The notes under the pieces were generated by a model, which ran no database searches, was not told the DNA's origin, and was given only the letters and a program-made list of their open reading frames with translations. Made by a program: the position numbers and the translations under genes. Positions 25,708 through 37,866 of a stretch of DNA of 64,000 bases are shown piece after piece. The number at the start of each line of letters is the position of its first letter. Positions within the stretch are counted from its first letter, which is position 1. This DNA comes from Neckera pumila (taxonomy: Eukaryota > Streptophyta > Bryopsida > Hypnales > Neckeraceae), in contig OZ018410.1 of NCBI GenBank assembly GCA_963969595.1, forward strand, positions 30,756,913-30,820,912, read 5' to 3'.

Positions 25708-27286
25708 TCAGTCCCAATTTGTAACATGCCTCCACTGGAGTCGATTAGGGCGTGACAAAGAATTATCTCAATAGTTCCTTGAGAGTGCACTTGATGACGT
25801 TACTGTCGCCATATAGTCACGTACTGTCAAACATCCATCTGTATCAATCGAAATTTCCAATCAGTATTATAAGAAGCCACTGACTCTCTTTGTTCACAAG
25901 AGAGACAGCCCGCGTCAAGCCTAACATAACAAAAAAGCACTAAGTCCAATCTAAAGCAACAAAACAGTAATTGAATAAGACAGAATAATGGAAAATTTCG
26001 CAATTTCAGTACAACGACATTGAGAATGACAAGTGAGACCGCCTTCATGAGAAAAAGCCAAAGCAAAATGGCATATATCAACTAGCAGAAATGTCTAAGG
26101 AGTGAAAAGCACAGCTTTAGATAGTCAAATTCCGGCTATTTGCAGTGTAGTTAAAATCAACCAGTAAGCACACCCGATTATTTCTCAAATGGCTGAGTTC
26201 CAAGAGAAAAGAACATCGCGTGAAATACATAGTGAAATGTCTACCGTATGCACCGCCCAAAAGCGGCACTTCCACTATCCGGCTATCACGATGGCCAGAC
26301 GACAAATTTTCTAGCGAAATCCAACGTAAGCCATTTTTTAACTTTGCAACACTTCTGCCACATTCCACATATTCTCTAAGCTGAAATCCTAGGATGGCTA
26401 CGCATGACACTCAGGAATGGATGCCCAAAACAAACCCTTCCCATTGCATCCCCTATCTCCAAATGCATAGCATGTCAGTCTAGAAATCTTGGACATTTAG
26501 GAAGGGGCCGATTTGGGGTATGCCTACTTTAGACACGTCACACTAAACCCATGACATTGACACTAGATACGTGACAATGACACAAGGCACATGACACGAC
26601 ACATGCCTCACACAAAATACTTTAACTCCCGTGACACTAAAAACATGACTTGACACATGAAATAGACAAAAGGCCTCCCCTCGCACTGGTCTGAACATTT
26701 GTAATGATATACACTGTTGACGAACTCAAAGTGTCAAATTCATAACATTATTATAATACGTCCACAGAGAATATTCCACTCTCTATCCCAACTCTTAACC
26801 TTAAGCAACTAGTGACCAGCCAGCTACACTTGTCTCAACCAAACTGGTCACCAAAGACACCCATCTCCATCTGCATAGCTTACATGATGTTATGTCGGGT
26901 GAACATACCTCGTAGCAGGATAACAAAAATCCAGACAGAAGCTGCATCCACAACTAGTCGGTACACTGCGATAGCGACGTGACCTCCTTGAAAAACATCT
27001 CATAAGCCTTGAGACTCCACTCCCGGTTACAGGCAATTACTCTCCTTCTCAACCTGCGCCAACGCAACCAACGAGTATAAAGTCAAAACACATAAAATAA
27101 AAATCCTACAACGCAATTGCCGAACTAACCACGCCTGAAGAAACGAGAACTAACTCTTTTAAAGAACCGCAAAGATGTGACAAAAACAAAACGGCACGAA
27201 ACTCTCGAAAACACAAAGAAGCTAAACCAAACACGCTCTTCTACTCAAACGCACAAATCCTATTCCTAACCCTCACTTCTCCTGCG
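25708..27286. other. Upstream region of the CDPK gene
   Basis: No coding region recognised. It presumably contains the CDPK promoter and 5' UTR. Around 26540-26660 the phrase CATGACAC/GTGACA recurs in a loose degenerate array. Confidence 0.4.
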
Positions 27287-27338
27287 CTAAACTAAACTAA
27301 ACTAAACTAAACTAAACTAAACTAAACTAAACTAAACA
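27287..27338. repeat. (CTAAA)n microsatellite
   Basis: About ten head-to-tail CTAAA units with no interruptions. It lies about 1.6 kb upstream of the CDPK start. Confidence 0.95.
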
Positions 27339-27837
27339 ATCTCCAGAAACCAACCACCTATCAGTCTCACTAACCACACTCCCGTTCAACGCTACATGAA
27401 CAATGTCAAGCACAGACCTCAAAAAACTCCAAACCCTCTTTGAAACAAGATTACGGAGTATTATTCTAACCGGGAGACCGATCGCCACATCGCTATCGGA
27501 AACGCCTACATACACACTCACAAAGCAAGAATCTCAAACCAAACGCAAACTCGACGCCGAAAGACCCCCAAAGTCCGAAACTCTCATCCCTATCCCGCCA
27601 TCCTGCAACAAGCCACACTTGAGTCCACCCAGGAAAGCCCAACTCGGAAAAATCCCGAAAGTTTCGGCACACTAAGTCTGGCGAAGGAGGTGGTCAAAAT
27701 CAATAGCAAGTGTATCCAGTTCAGCCAAACTGAATCCACCCACTTGCTCAAATGGCAGCGACTAACGTACCTGAAGTCGAGCGAAGCACACACAGGAATA
27801 GAAACGGTAGAGCATCACACAGGGATGGGGGGTAAAG

Positions 27838-27925
27838 CTTGAGACGGAGGTGTGCGCGGGGAAACTTGGACTCAGAGGAAGGAGACCAGCAATTTTCTCA
27901 AGGGTGGTGGGGCATAACTTAGTGG
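27838..27925 (+). pseudogene. Diverged copy of the methyltransferase exon 2 core
   Basis: About 75-90 bp clearly related to 19617-19690: GGTGTGCGC, then TCAGAGGAAGGAGACCAGCA and ATTTTCTCAAGGGTGGTGGG. It encodes SEEGDQQFSQGWWG in the corresponding frame, against SEEGDWQFSPEWWG in the gene, and a stop follows three codons later. No other methyltransferase exon is visible nearby, so this looks like a broken partial duplicate. Confidence 0.5.
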
Positions 27926-30900
27926 AAGCTACTACAGCTCTACTGTTCTTTAGTGGAGGTGGAGATGTCACGGCTAAGTTTAGAGGAAGTTCTTTCTACG
28001 AAAGGGCGTTTCGGAAGTAATGGGAGTGCTGAATTTTAGTGTTAAATTTGGAGGTTGGGCATTTTTAGCAGTCTTTTTTAGCTTTATGAAAATCGGTTTC
28101 TGTTTGTTGTGCATGTCTTGTTATACGGCCTTTTTGTAAGGGACTTCCATCATGGTGTTTGCCTCATTATTATTATTAAAGGGCCAAATAGTTTGACTTT
28201 GGTTTAGCAATTACATATCATTATTCTGCAGACGTTGGATGCTCCCTGCAGTCCATTTCAATAGGCATGATATTATCCTGTTGTTGTACGGTACAAGAGC
28301 ATGTCCACCGAGCTTGAAAACCTTTTAAGACGTGATTCAATTTGCAAGGCAAGTTGGCATTTGGGCTTGAAAACAAACTAGTTTGGCAAGCCAGAATGTA
28401 GCCTAAAAATGACTTGTCTCAATTGATTGATGACTTCTCTCTCGGCAAGGACTTCAGAAGGCAATTCATCATACTTTCAAATTGAACCACTAGGTCCTAT
28501 GGTGATGCTCTAAGTTAAGCTTAGTTAGTTTGTACGAGAACCTGGTATTGATATGTTGATAAAATGAAGAAGAAACACAAGTTTACCCTTGAAGGACATT
28601 CCATGTTTGCTCTTGGTCAAACTTCATTAGTTTTCTATATTAAAATACACCTTTCAAAAATTTGATGTTTTTCTCATGTATCAATATATATCCAAAAAAA
28701 TCATAGTAATTACAAATATGTTTAAAATAATATAAGATTTTTAGGGAAAAATGGAGATGATAGTAATAAACATCATGGTGTTATAGCGCGCATACTAAAA
28801 TACTTTGAACTTAAAGAAAATAAATTCTTGTGAAAATCACAAATATTCAACCTAGAAGGCATTTTCAATTTTGGCTTTAAATTTTATTGAAAAATATTGG
28901 TTTGTACTAATAGATCTAATTGCATTGATATCATCTATAGACTATATTTGACAATTATTGTTTGAATCATCATTGAGTTATTATTCTAAGTTGCATTTTA
29001 TAATTTTATAATACATTTTCACGATTCTAAAAATCAGGACTATTCCTTGGTCCTTAAGGCATTAAGCTATCAATAAGATTAGTAAAGAGTTTGAGGAACA
29101 ATATTGTTGAAAGAGACTCATGTTGTTAAACAAACAAGGATTTGTGAAGCTACTACTCCAAAGACAAAGTTGTCCATACAACAATCCAAGAGGTAGAGTA
29201 TTTTATCATTTTCAAGTATTGAAAATTTAACAAGTAGATACAAGATAAAGAAAAAATTGACATTTCTTCGTAAAAATAAAAAAAAAGACCGATCAAAGGT
29301 TGGACCATATTTAACCTTTAAGGGACCAAAAGATAGTCCATATTCCCAAAATTGTAAATATATATTATAATTTGCAATCTTAGAATAATAATTTAATGAC
29401 ACATTTCAAACAAAATTTGTAAAAGGTGATTTGTAGATCATATCAATATAGTCAACTCATCTACTAGACTAACCAATATTTTTCAATAAAATTTGAAACA
29501 AAAAATTAAAATTTATTTCTAAATTTCTGTTATTGACTGATTATGAATTGAATATTTGTAATTTTCACAAGATTTTTTTCTTTAAATTCAAATACTAAGT
29601 TCTAATTATGATATTGTATTGAGATATTATTATACTTACTTATTCAAGTAGTTCTTGAAGGGCCATTTATTAAACCAACAAAATTAGATTTTGAAATCAA
29701 ACATATTTGTACCCTTTAAATTATAGAATATTTACAATTAAAAGCTCTAATTTCTATACTATATAAATATAAGAGAGATAATGCAAGAATCTACAAACAA
29801 TTAGATGGATGAAAAAAAACAGTTTCTTTATTCCAAAAACATATTTGTGTTCATCTATTATTCAAATTTTGAATGTCAAGTCCTTGAAGGTTTGATGTAA
29901 ATTGAAATATGAACCAACCTACTTTGTCTAACATGCTCTTAAATTGCACCCAAACTCCATTATTGAATTGTGTTTTGAAGAGATTGTAAGGCATTTTCTT
30001 TAAAATTGGTGCAATTCAAAACAATACAACTTCAATACATTACAAGACATTTCATTATTACATTGTATACTATTTTGCAATATTCTATATAGATAAAATG
30101 TTATAAGACAGATTCAATAATTTTTACATCTCGAACTTATTATACCATTGAATGTCCATTTTTGTCGTATAGAAGTCATGAATTCATACCTGCATACCAT
30201 TATTACACTAATTCTGTGTGTTAATACAGGCACGACTTCTGTACATTTGATGTACTAAATTGATATGAACGGAAGTTGTGCCACTTCCGTATCATTGAAC
30301 CATATATTGTAATCGTGCAAATTTGACACTTTTGTACACCATTGTATTCGTGTATTTTCTTCACGGATTAAATGTTGTTTTGGACAAATATAAAAAATTA
30401 AAAAATTAAAAATTAAAATTTTGAAATTTTTATTGAAAAAAATGAATTAAAAAAAATTAAAAAATTCAGCCTTGCCACTTGGGCAACCCACCAAGTCATC
30501 TCAAAGTTCAGAACCGACAAATTGTTAGCAATTATCATGTAGTTACTATTATTTTATGGGTGTGTACGTTAATTTGCGAGTTATTGCATTGTTATGATGC
30601 ACACGATTATTGCATAGAAATGGCACTATTTTGGAATTTATAGTAACTATGTAGCTTTTATATGTTAATCATAAGTGCGCAAATAATAGAAATTATGCAC
30701 AAAAATTTATATTTCTTATTGTGCATTTTCTGTGCATTGAAAGATACAAAAAATCCATGACAATAATGTCATTGGAGTCATTACTAGAATAATGCTTATT
30801 AAATAGTATCACTGTTCCAAAAAGTATTGTTAATGTTCAGTTGTTGGTCACCATTCTAATTTTAAAAAATTTGTTACCTAAATCTCTGGCATTTTGAATT

Positions 30901-31205
30901 ATATCCATCGTTTTTGTAGGCCATCAAATTTAAGTTTGAACTGAATCCATCAGTAGGCTACTAAGGAATTTGATAGTATAGTGAAAGAATTACTTCATTT
31001 TTTTTACCTTGAATTGATTACATGAGTAGGTCAATAAGAAACTTGGCGACGTACTGATGGAATCTCTTCATTGGCAGTTGGTGAGAGTTGAAGGTGGAGA
31101 GGTCTTCTTTATACTATAATCCAATCTATGGATAACTTGAAGATGAGAGCTTCACTTCTCACAGTCAAGTTATTTTGAAAATGTATAAATCGTGTTCAAA
31201 GTAGA
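27926..31205. other. AT-rich intergenic DNA, no gene recognised
   Basis: Very AT-rich with no frame longer than 94 codons and no domain. Some sections look like decayed repeats (for example AT-rich runs near 30390-30470), but I could not define elements. Confidence 0.4.
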
Positions 31206-31530
31206 AATTTAGACCTCAATTTGGCATAATAAAATAACTTTTTTCAAAAAACTTTGAACTAGTATAAGTTGGTAAATGAATCCAGATTTCATCTCCAAAA
31301 ATCCGTTTGAGACTTAGAATCTCTAGTCAAAAGTTATGGACAAAATTTAAAGAAAATATCAAAAAAATGTCCTGTCCAACCCGTCTCTAAACTTTGTCCA
31401 TAACTTTTGACTGGAGACTCTAAATCTCAAACGGATTTTTGGGCATGAAAGCTAGATTCATTTACCAACTTTTCTTAGTTCAAAGTTTTTTGAAAAAGGT
31501 TATTCTACTATGCCTAAATAAGGTCTAAAG
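31206..31530. mobile_element. Long-hairpin foldback MITE, copy A
   Basis: The two halves are inverted copies over almost the whole length. The left half has CAAAAAACTTTGAACTAG, CTCCAAAAATCCGTTTGAGA and AAAAGTTATGGACAAA; the right half has the complements (TTTGTCCATAACTTTTGACT, CTCAAACGGATTTTTGGGC, AGTTCAAAGTTTTTTG). The outer ends are AGACCT / AGGTCT. A transcript would fold into a near-complete hairpin. Confidence 0.75.
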
Positions 31531-31925
31531 TTTTACTTTAAAACAATTCATGCTTTTCAATTGACTTAGTATTGAAATTGTGAAAAATAAAAATATGCAA
31601 TGTCAGTACAACAACTATGCACAGATATAATGTTGTGTGATTATTGCACTAACTTTATGTGTCTTAGAAAAGCACTAATGTTGTACGAAATTAGTCGCCC
31701 ATCACTAAATCACTAAAGTCATACATATTTCGTCATGCATAGTTATTGTGCAACTTTTGCACTTCAAACTCAAATATGAATGATATGCCTAAACTACATG
31801 GTAGTAATGAATGTCAATATCATGTCACAACAATATTTCCAAATTCATGAATGTAACATGAAAGCAATGCCCGACGATAATCGCACAATTACTAGTGACA
31901 GTTTGTGACTGGGGAACTTTGTGAT

Positions 31926-31999
31926 GGTGGGTGGCCGGGGTTTGAACCCTTGACCTCCCAATTGGAAGGCCACACAACTTACTTAGCCAATGCACTATG
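31926..31999 (-). repeat. tRNA-like (SINE-type) promoter segment
   Basis: Read on the minus strand: GTGCATTGGCTAAG (A-box-like) is followed about 30 nt later by GGGTTCAAACCCCGG (B-box-like). It resembles the segment at 37802-37866. Spacing and boxes fit a tRNA-derived RNA polymerase III promoter, as in SINE heads. A proper cloverleaf was not established, so this is not called a tRNA gene. Confidence 0.5.
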
Positions 32000-32082
32000 T
32001 TGTAATTGCTTTGAATAATGTAGGGGTAGAAATTTACTTGTATACTTCTTGCAATTTTTTTTTCATTTCATTTGTTAATTTA

Positions 32083-32428
32083 GCAGACTTTGGTGGCCGT
32101 TTAGGCATAGTAGAATTATCTTTTTCAAAAAACTTTGAACAAACAAAAGTTGGAAAATCAATCCAGCTTCCATCTCCAAAATTTTTTTTGCAATTTGAAG
32201 TTTCCCTTAAAAAGTTATGGACAAAATTCAGCGAGGGTGTTTAAAATTATCATAGAAAATTTCCATTCCAACCCCTCTCTGAACTTTGCTCATAACTTAT
32301 GATTGGAGACTTCAAATTGCAAACGGGTTTTTGAAGATAAAAGTTAGCTTGATTTCCCAACTTTTGATAGTTCAAAGTTTTTCAAAAATGTTTTTCTACT
32401 ATGCCAAATCGGTCACCAAAGTCTACTG
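32083..32428. mobile_element. Long-hairpin foldback MITE, copy B
   Basis: Starts CAGACTTTGGTGGCCG and ends CGGTCACCAAAGTCTACTG, with the same internal hairpin blocks as copy A (AACTTTGAAC, AAAGTTATGGACAAA and their complements). About 346 bp, and 550 bp from copy A. Confidence 0.75.
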
Positions 32429-32830
32429 ACTGTAAAAAATCAGAATTGTGAAAGATCTAGTTTGAAAAGAAAATTCCATTTTATCATTAGGAAGAATTTG
32501 AACCCTCTAAGGGTTTAGGGTTCATAGTTTATAGAATTTGATGAGAAAGAATTACCTAAGTTCTAATTAGAGTAACTATTGAAGTAACTATGGAATGATT
32601 AGTTTCTATATGACATAAATGACTAACTCAAAATTTTGGCTTGAATACATGAGATACAACGTTTGTCCTTGCTGAGGTCAACCTGTCCCCACTTCGAAGC
32701 TGAATTGTGCTCCTTCTTTTGGCATGAAGTTGGTCTCCTTTGTCAGGCTTTAACAATGCCTTCTTCTTTGGGCATGAAACGTGGCTCCTTCTTCGCTTTT
32801 TTAGCTAAAGTTGACTCATTTTGAAGCTTG

Positions 32831-33101
32831 CACTATAAGAAACCCCCATTTTAGGTGATGAGCCCTAATTTTTTATGACGGATTTTAGGTGATGTCAATG
32901 TTGACAACCCAAAATTTTTATGTCAACAAATATGTCCAATGTAACATCAACGTTGACATAAAAACATTGGATTGTCAATATTCATGTTATGTTATACATT
33001 TTTGTTGATATAAGAATTTTGGATTGTCAACATTGACATCACCTAAAATCCGTCATAAAAAAATTAGGGCTTGTCACCTAAAACAAAGGTTTCTTATAGT
33101 G
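32831..33101. mobile_element. CACTA-superfamily MITE with exact target duplication
   Basis: Begins CACTATAAGAAACC and ends GGTTTCTTATAGTG, flanked by TTG on both sides (32828-32830 and 33102-33104). CACTA ends and a 3-bp duplication define the superfamily. The 271 bp are a long inverted repeat throughout (AATCCGTCATAAAAAA, TTTAGGTGATGTCAA and complements). Confidence 0.85.
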
Positions 33102-34220
33102 TTGGCTCTTTTGAAGGAACTTGAATTAGATACATGAATTAAAGCTAATTGAACCATGTGGCTCTAATTAGCCCAGTGTTGGGTTTAAATCACAAAAGCT
33201 AAAACTATGTGGTTTAGCATGTGTTGCAATGGAATTGCAGGTGGTGCTGCTTGCTCTCATGGTCTTTCGAGTCTTCTCATTGGTGGAAGGAGATGTTGGA
33301 AGCCGAGTCCTCTCTTCCAAGTCCTTCTAGAAACTTGGAGAACCAAAAGCTCTCGACATACAATTGATTTTTGCATTTGATTGCTTCTTTTTTGTGCACC
33401 AAGTGAGACCACAAAACTCTGCTTCCTCAAAACCCAAATTCAAAGCTTGAATGGACAATTGTCTTTTACAATAGCTTATTCAATGTGCTTTGATTGGGGC
33501 TCTAATTCCAGTCTTTGTTTGTTTGAAGCCAGAATCAGATTGCAACCCCAAGATATAGTTATGCTTTCCGGCGACTACCAAATCCGGCCCTGTGTTCAGA
33601 ATGCACAGCTTGTGGCTCAACTAAACCGACGGCACACTATGCAAGGACATGCATGAACAGACAATTTGATGCAAAGGAGGTAAACTAATCCCCAATCCTT
33701 AGGAAAGAATGCAAGGTGTGATTTTAGGGTTTGATGAGCGCTTAAATCTTCGTTGAGATCCATTCTTATTATTATGTTGGTTGAAAAATATTTATATATG
33801 TTCTTTTGGGCAAATGAAGAAGGATTCCAATGCACCAAAGATTGCATTATTTGGTTTCTAGCCATTATTTGAAGGACATCCATTACAAAAAGAATTGACC
33901 TTGACTGGATGTTTGAATATGTGGAAGTCCGTTACGATAACTTTAGGGGAACGTATTACAACTGAATCTACTGAGATGACTCTATAAGAATATAGCTCTT
34001 TTTTATTTTGTTTGTCCTTGAGAGTAGAGTTCGAGATATTGTAGCAAAAGTTATGAAGTTTTCAAAGTTATTGGTAGATGGTAGATGCTGTACAAATGCT
34101 TCAATACATAATTTATTAAAGGATTTACACTGGCTGAACATGCGATCAATTGATCCTTCTTGGTCTGGCGAATTTGGATTTCTATAACTCATCTTGTGTT
34201 GCAAAAAATGGAATTATATG
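33102..34220. other. Intergenic, no gene recognised
   Basis: Several overlapping short frames on both strands (33381-33656 +, 33617-33883 -) without recognisable domains. Not called as genes. Confidence 0.35.
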
Positions 34221-34224
34221 TTAA

Positions 34225-34802
34225 CCCCTAAAGTCCCATTGTCCCTACGGGGGACAAAATGGATTTTGGGCAGGTTCCTATGAGCTCAATTTTTAATGAA
34301 ACTTTCCGAAACTTTCCCATGAGATAGAAAAACTTATTAGCTTTTGGGGAATGTCATTTTTATTTCAATCGGTGCCCGGGAGCAAAAGTTATGCCCAAAT
34401 AAGCTCAAAACAGGGGAGAGGGGGCAGCAAAAAAAATTTGCAAAAAATTTAATTTAATTTTTTTAATTTTTTTTCCTTATAGATTATATTTTTGCCTATT
34501 TGGGAAGCTTTGATTCATTTCATTTGGACTTTTTATGAGAAAGTTATGGACAATCTTGTTTTTCGGGCAATTAGAGCATCTTCTTGAAAAAAACTTTTTC
34601 TTTCACTTTGAATGCTGATATCTTTCAATCCGTACGGTCAAAAATCACAAAATTTTTACTACATGATTTGTAAAAAGTACAGTATAAGATCCTACGGTTA
34701 GATTCTAAAAAAAATTATTTTTTCTGATCTTTTAGATGAATGCCACAAAAGTAGCAGTTTTGAGTGATTTTTGACAGAAAAATGGCCTTAGGACTTTAGG
34801 GG
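34225..34802. mobile_element. piggyBac-type nonautonomous TIR element (TTAA target)
   Basis: TTAA at 34221-34224 and 34803-34806 flanks CCCCTAAAGTCC at the start and GGACTTTAGGGG at the end. 578 bp with no coding capacity. It has the same short TIR as the 5389-6321 element, and the right half shares AGATCCTACGGTTA and GTAGCAGTTTTGAG. Confidence 0.8.
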
Positions 34803-35103
34803 TTAAGAAAGGAATATTTCCAAAGTGGTTGTTTGGGCAGTTTAATTTCTTTGCATTGTCTAGGATGGGTACTATATAGTAACATGAATAATATTTGTAC
34901 GGTTTGAGTACCTGGATTTGTAAATTTTAAAAGTTTTTGCTTCTGAAACCCTAAAATGAATTGATTATCTTGTTGTACACTTGTAAGCAGTCTGCCTCAT
35001 GGTTAGTGCTAGTAATGGACTATGATAGATTTGTCCATAGTATTGAAAATTTGGCGATTTAAGATCATGACTCATTCTTCTGAGGTTCTATCTTTGGTTG
35101 CAG

Positions 35104-35194
35104 GTAAGAAGGCATCACAGAAGACCATTGCCAAGCGCTCCAGACTGAAAGCTTTCAAAAATGTCATCAACTGCAACCACATTATGCCCACTAG
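35104..35194 (+). pseudogene. Orphan exon of ribosomal protein eL27
   Basis: Bounded by TTGCAG upstream and GTACTG downstream, so the splice sites are preserved. In frame it reads KKASQKTIAKRSRLKAFKNV, then INCNHIMPTR. This matches the conserved central block of eL27 (KKxxKKSxxKxFxKxxNYxHLMPTRY as recalled). The preceding and following eL27 exons are not found within several kb, so it is a fragment, possibly captured by a transposon. The classic NYNH Tyr is Cys here. Confidence 0.65.
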
Positions 35195-37078
35195 GTACTG
35201 AGTTATTCTGAAATCATCTATACTCCTTCTTATAGAAGACGCAACAATATAGTTATGGGTTGTTGCATGAATGACCTTCCATTTTTGTTCCATTTTGGTT
35301 AGTACTCCCACTACTATGAGCTTTTGCATACAAATTTTTAAAAACAAAATAAAATAAAATATGGATAATTAGTATAACACTGAAAATAGCATATCACCAA
35401 AATTTCAGACCTAAAAAAAATCTAGGTAAGAAGTTATTCACAAAAAAGATGAGCTGAAATTTTCAAGAAAATACATACTTTGACGTTTTAATTTGTAGAA
35501 AGTAGGGAAAATAATTTTAAACAAAATTGAAAAACGCCATTTGGGAAGACTTCATGATAATGAGATTTCACCAAAAAAATAATGTTAAAACCATCTTTAG
35601 TGCTCAGAATTGTGTGCGCAAGGGAGCCCTCTTTGCATGGACATAGAGGATATAAAATAAAATATTTTTTAATGCTCCTTGGTAGAAACATGACTTCCTA
35701 CTATGGGAATAGACCATAGAAATTTCAGCTCCAAATCATTAAATTTGGGTACTCCTTACGTAGTAAAAACCCGAAAACTCAAAACGTGACAAATTAGTTT
35801 AAATAATTTTTAAATATAAAATGATTTTTGAAAATTTCTGAAAAATATGAGATATGATTAAACTCATAAGAAGAATCTCCACTAAAATTTTCAAGTTCAT
35901 ATGAGTCATGCTTCTAAAGTTATTACAAAATGAAGCTTCGGCACTGCGTTTGTGACAATGTTTTAGTACCAATCTTTCATGCAATCACCCTTATATTGTA
36001 CAGTACATATTCATTTGATGTAGCATATTATACCTTATTTTGAGAGTCAGAAAGAACTTCAAAGTGTTGGGTTTTGCCTCTACTTAATCCCAGCCTGACG
36101 AGTATGTTTGTCTGATTCATGGAATGCCTAAAGTTACCTGGGAATTTTGCTGACAGCATCCCTGTAATTGGGTGCAATCTGATAATACCATTCCAAAAAA
36201 TATCTGACTATTCTCTTGAACGACTTCTTTGAGAATTACAGTAGCTATCTTGAAGCCCTGAATAATTTGCAGTTCAACAAATTTGTGTTAGCACTTGCAT
36301 TAGTAGTAGATTTTCTTGCAACCCTCTTGGCCCCCAAACAATTAATAGGACCCAAAACTACTGAAAAAACATTCTGATATCACGGCTTTCTTTTGTTCAG
36401 ATTCATTTATTTATTTACGACCAGCGCATCTTCATTTCTTGTAATTGACTTCCTAATTTTTTCCCACCTGATTAAGATGAACTTCATTGGTGTGTGGAGG
36501 TTTTTAATTGAAGTCAAGAGAGGCTCCTCCCCATTTTGCAACCGATGGTCTCAGTTTTGGATCTTCTTAGTGATGACGTATATATGTGGAGCTGCAAGAA
36601 TGAATAGCTACAAAGAATCCTTGTGTGAAAGTTTGCCGTACTATATCACTTTTTGTTGGAGGTGGAGCAAGGACTAGGCTCTTCCCTTTGACTCAAAGAA
36701 GAACCATTGAATGTCGGAGCTGGATTTCTCAAGGTAAAGACAGTATGTAATTGAATGATGCTAACTTAACTCACTAAGCGACATATCAATGTACCTTGTG
36801 CCTTTGCTTGATCACATTCTTTCACATTGTTTGAGGCTATCTTTTGAGAGTTATTCGAGGTCTATCTTCCACTTGCTGGGGGGGCTCAAGCCTTGCTCTA
36901 TGAACTGGATTGTTGCTTCCTTTCACTAACTTTCATTGATCAGGTTATCTGGTAGACTTTTGAACAAATTTTACTCCATGGAGGTTGATATAGGACAATG
37001 GAAATGACAGATATTTCGTTAAGACGGTGATATTCCATACATCATTTTCCCATTCAAAGTCTTGGACTATTATATATT
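35195..37078. other. Intergenic, no gene recognised
   Basis: AT-rich DNA after the eL27 fragment. The 36393-36677 frame is hydrophobic and cysteine-rich but matches nothing I know. I looked for further eL27 exons here and did not find any. Confidence 0.35.
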
Positions 37079-37377
37079 CACTAGTAAAAAATCAGTGACC
37101 AGATCAACAAATGATCAACAATTTTTTGTTAAATTGGATATTGTAACATTCATTTTCACAATTTTTTGTTGATTTTGCCCAAATTAACAAAATGGTCAAA
37201 TTATTTTTGTTGATTTGGATATTGCATCCACCAAATCAACGAAATTTTGTTGATGTTTTTGGGATTTTTTGGGATCTTTTGAAATCTCTTGGAATTTTAT
37301 GGAATCTTAATCAATAATCATGTACAATGCAAGTTTTCTTTTCAAATAACTACTCACAATTTGGTGTTTTTTAAAGT

Positions 37378-37722
37378 CAGCAAACTTTAGGGGCGATTTT
37401 GGCTTAGAAAATGGACATTTTTCAAAAAACTTTGAACCCAAAAAAGTTGGCAAATCAATCCAGCTTTCACCTCCAAAAATCCATTTGAGATTTAAAGCCT
37501 CCAAAAAAAAGTTATGGACAACAATCAGAAAGAGGTGGAAATGAACATTTTCTTTGACATTTTCAAATACCCTCTCTGATTTTTGTCCATAACTTTTGAT
37601 TGGAGGATGTAAATCTCAAACGGATTTTTGGAGGTGAAAGCTGGCTTGATTTGACAACTTTTTAGTTCAAAGTTTTTGAAAAAAGTCCATTTCTAGGCCA
37701 AAATTGACCCTAAAGTGTGCTG
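37378..37722. mobile_element. Long-hairpin foldback MITE, copy C, nested in a CACTA element
   Basis: Starts CAGCAAACTTTAGGGGCGAT and ends with the complementary ATTGACCCTAAAGTGTGCTG. Interior hairpin blocks are as in copies A and B (AACTTTGAACC, AAAGTTATGGACAA). 345 bp, essentially the length of copy B. Confidence 0.75.
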
Positions 37723-37801
37723 ATTTTACAAAGTACTGAGAAAAACATGAAATAACTATATAAATAAAGTTTTACATATACTATAGTCATATTAGTTGAT
37801 T

Positions 37802-37866
37802 GTGGTGCATTGGTAAGGTCTTTGGGCCTCAACCGCAAGGTCCAAGGATCAAACCTTAGTGGCGAC
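37802..37866 (+). repeat. tRNA-like (SINE-type) promoter segment
   Basis: Contains GTGCATTGGTAAGG (A-box-like) and AAGGATCAAACC (B-box-like) about 30 nt apart, with CCGCAAGGTC between. It is recognisably related to the minus-strand segment at 31926-31999. It sits inside the CACTA element. Confidence 0.5.

Noticed and set aside
26540..26660. CRISPR-like array of GTGACA/CATGAC repeats
   Set aside because: Repeats are short, degenerate and irregularly spaced in a plant nuclear context.
31206..31530. Bona fide microRNA gene from the long hairpin
   Set aside because: The hairpin is one of three transposon-like copies with shared ends; a foldback MITE is the simpler reading without small-RNA data.
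37802..37866. Functional tRNA gene
   Set aside because: A- and B-box-like motifs are present, but I could not form a proper acceptor stem and anticodon arm; called SINE-like instead.
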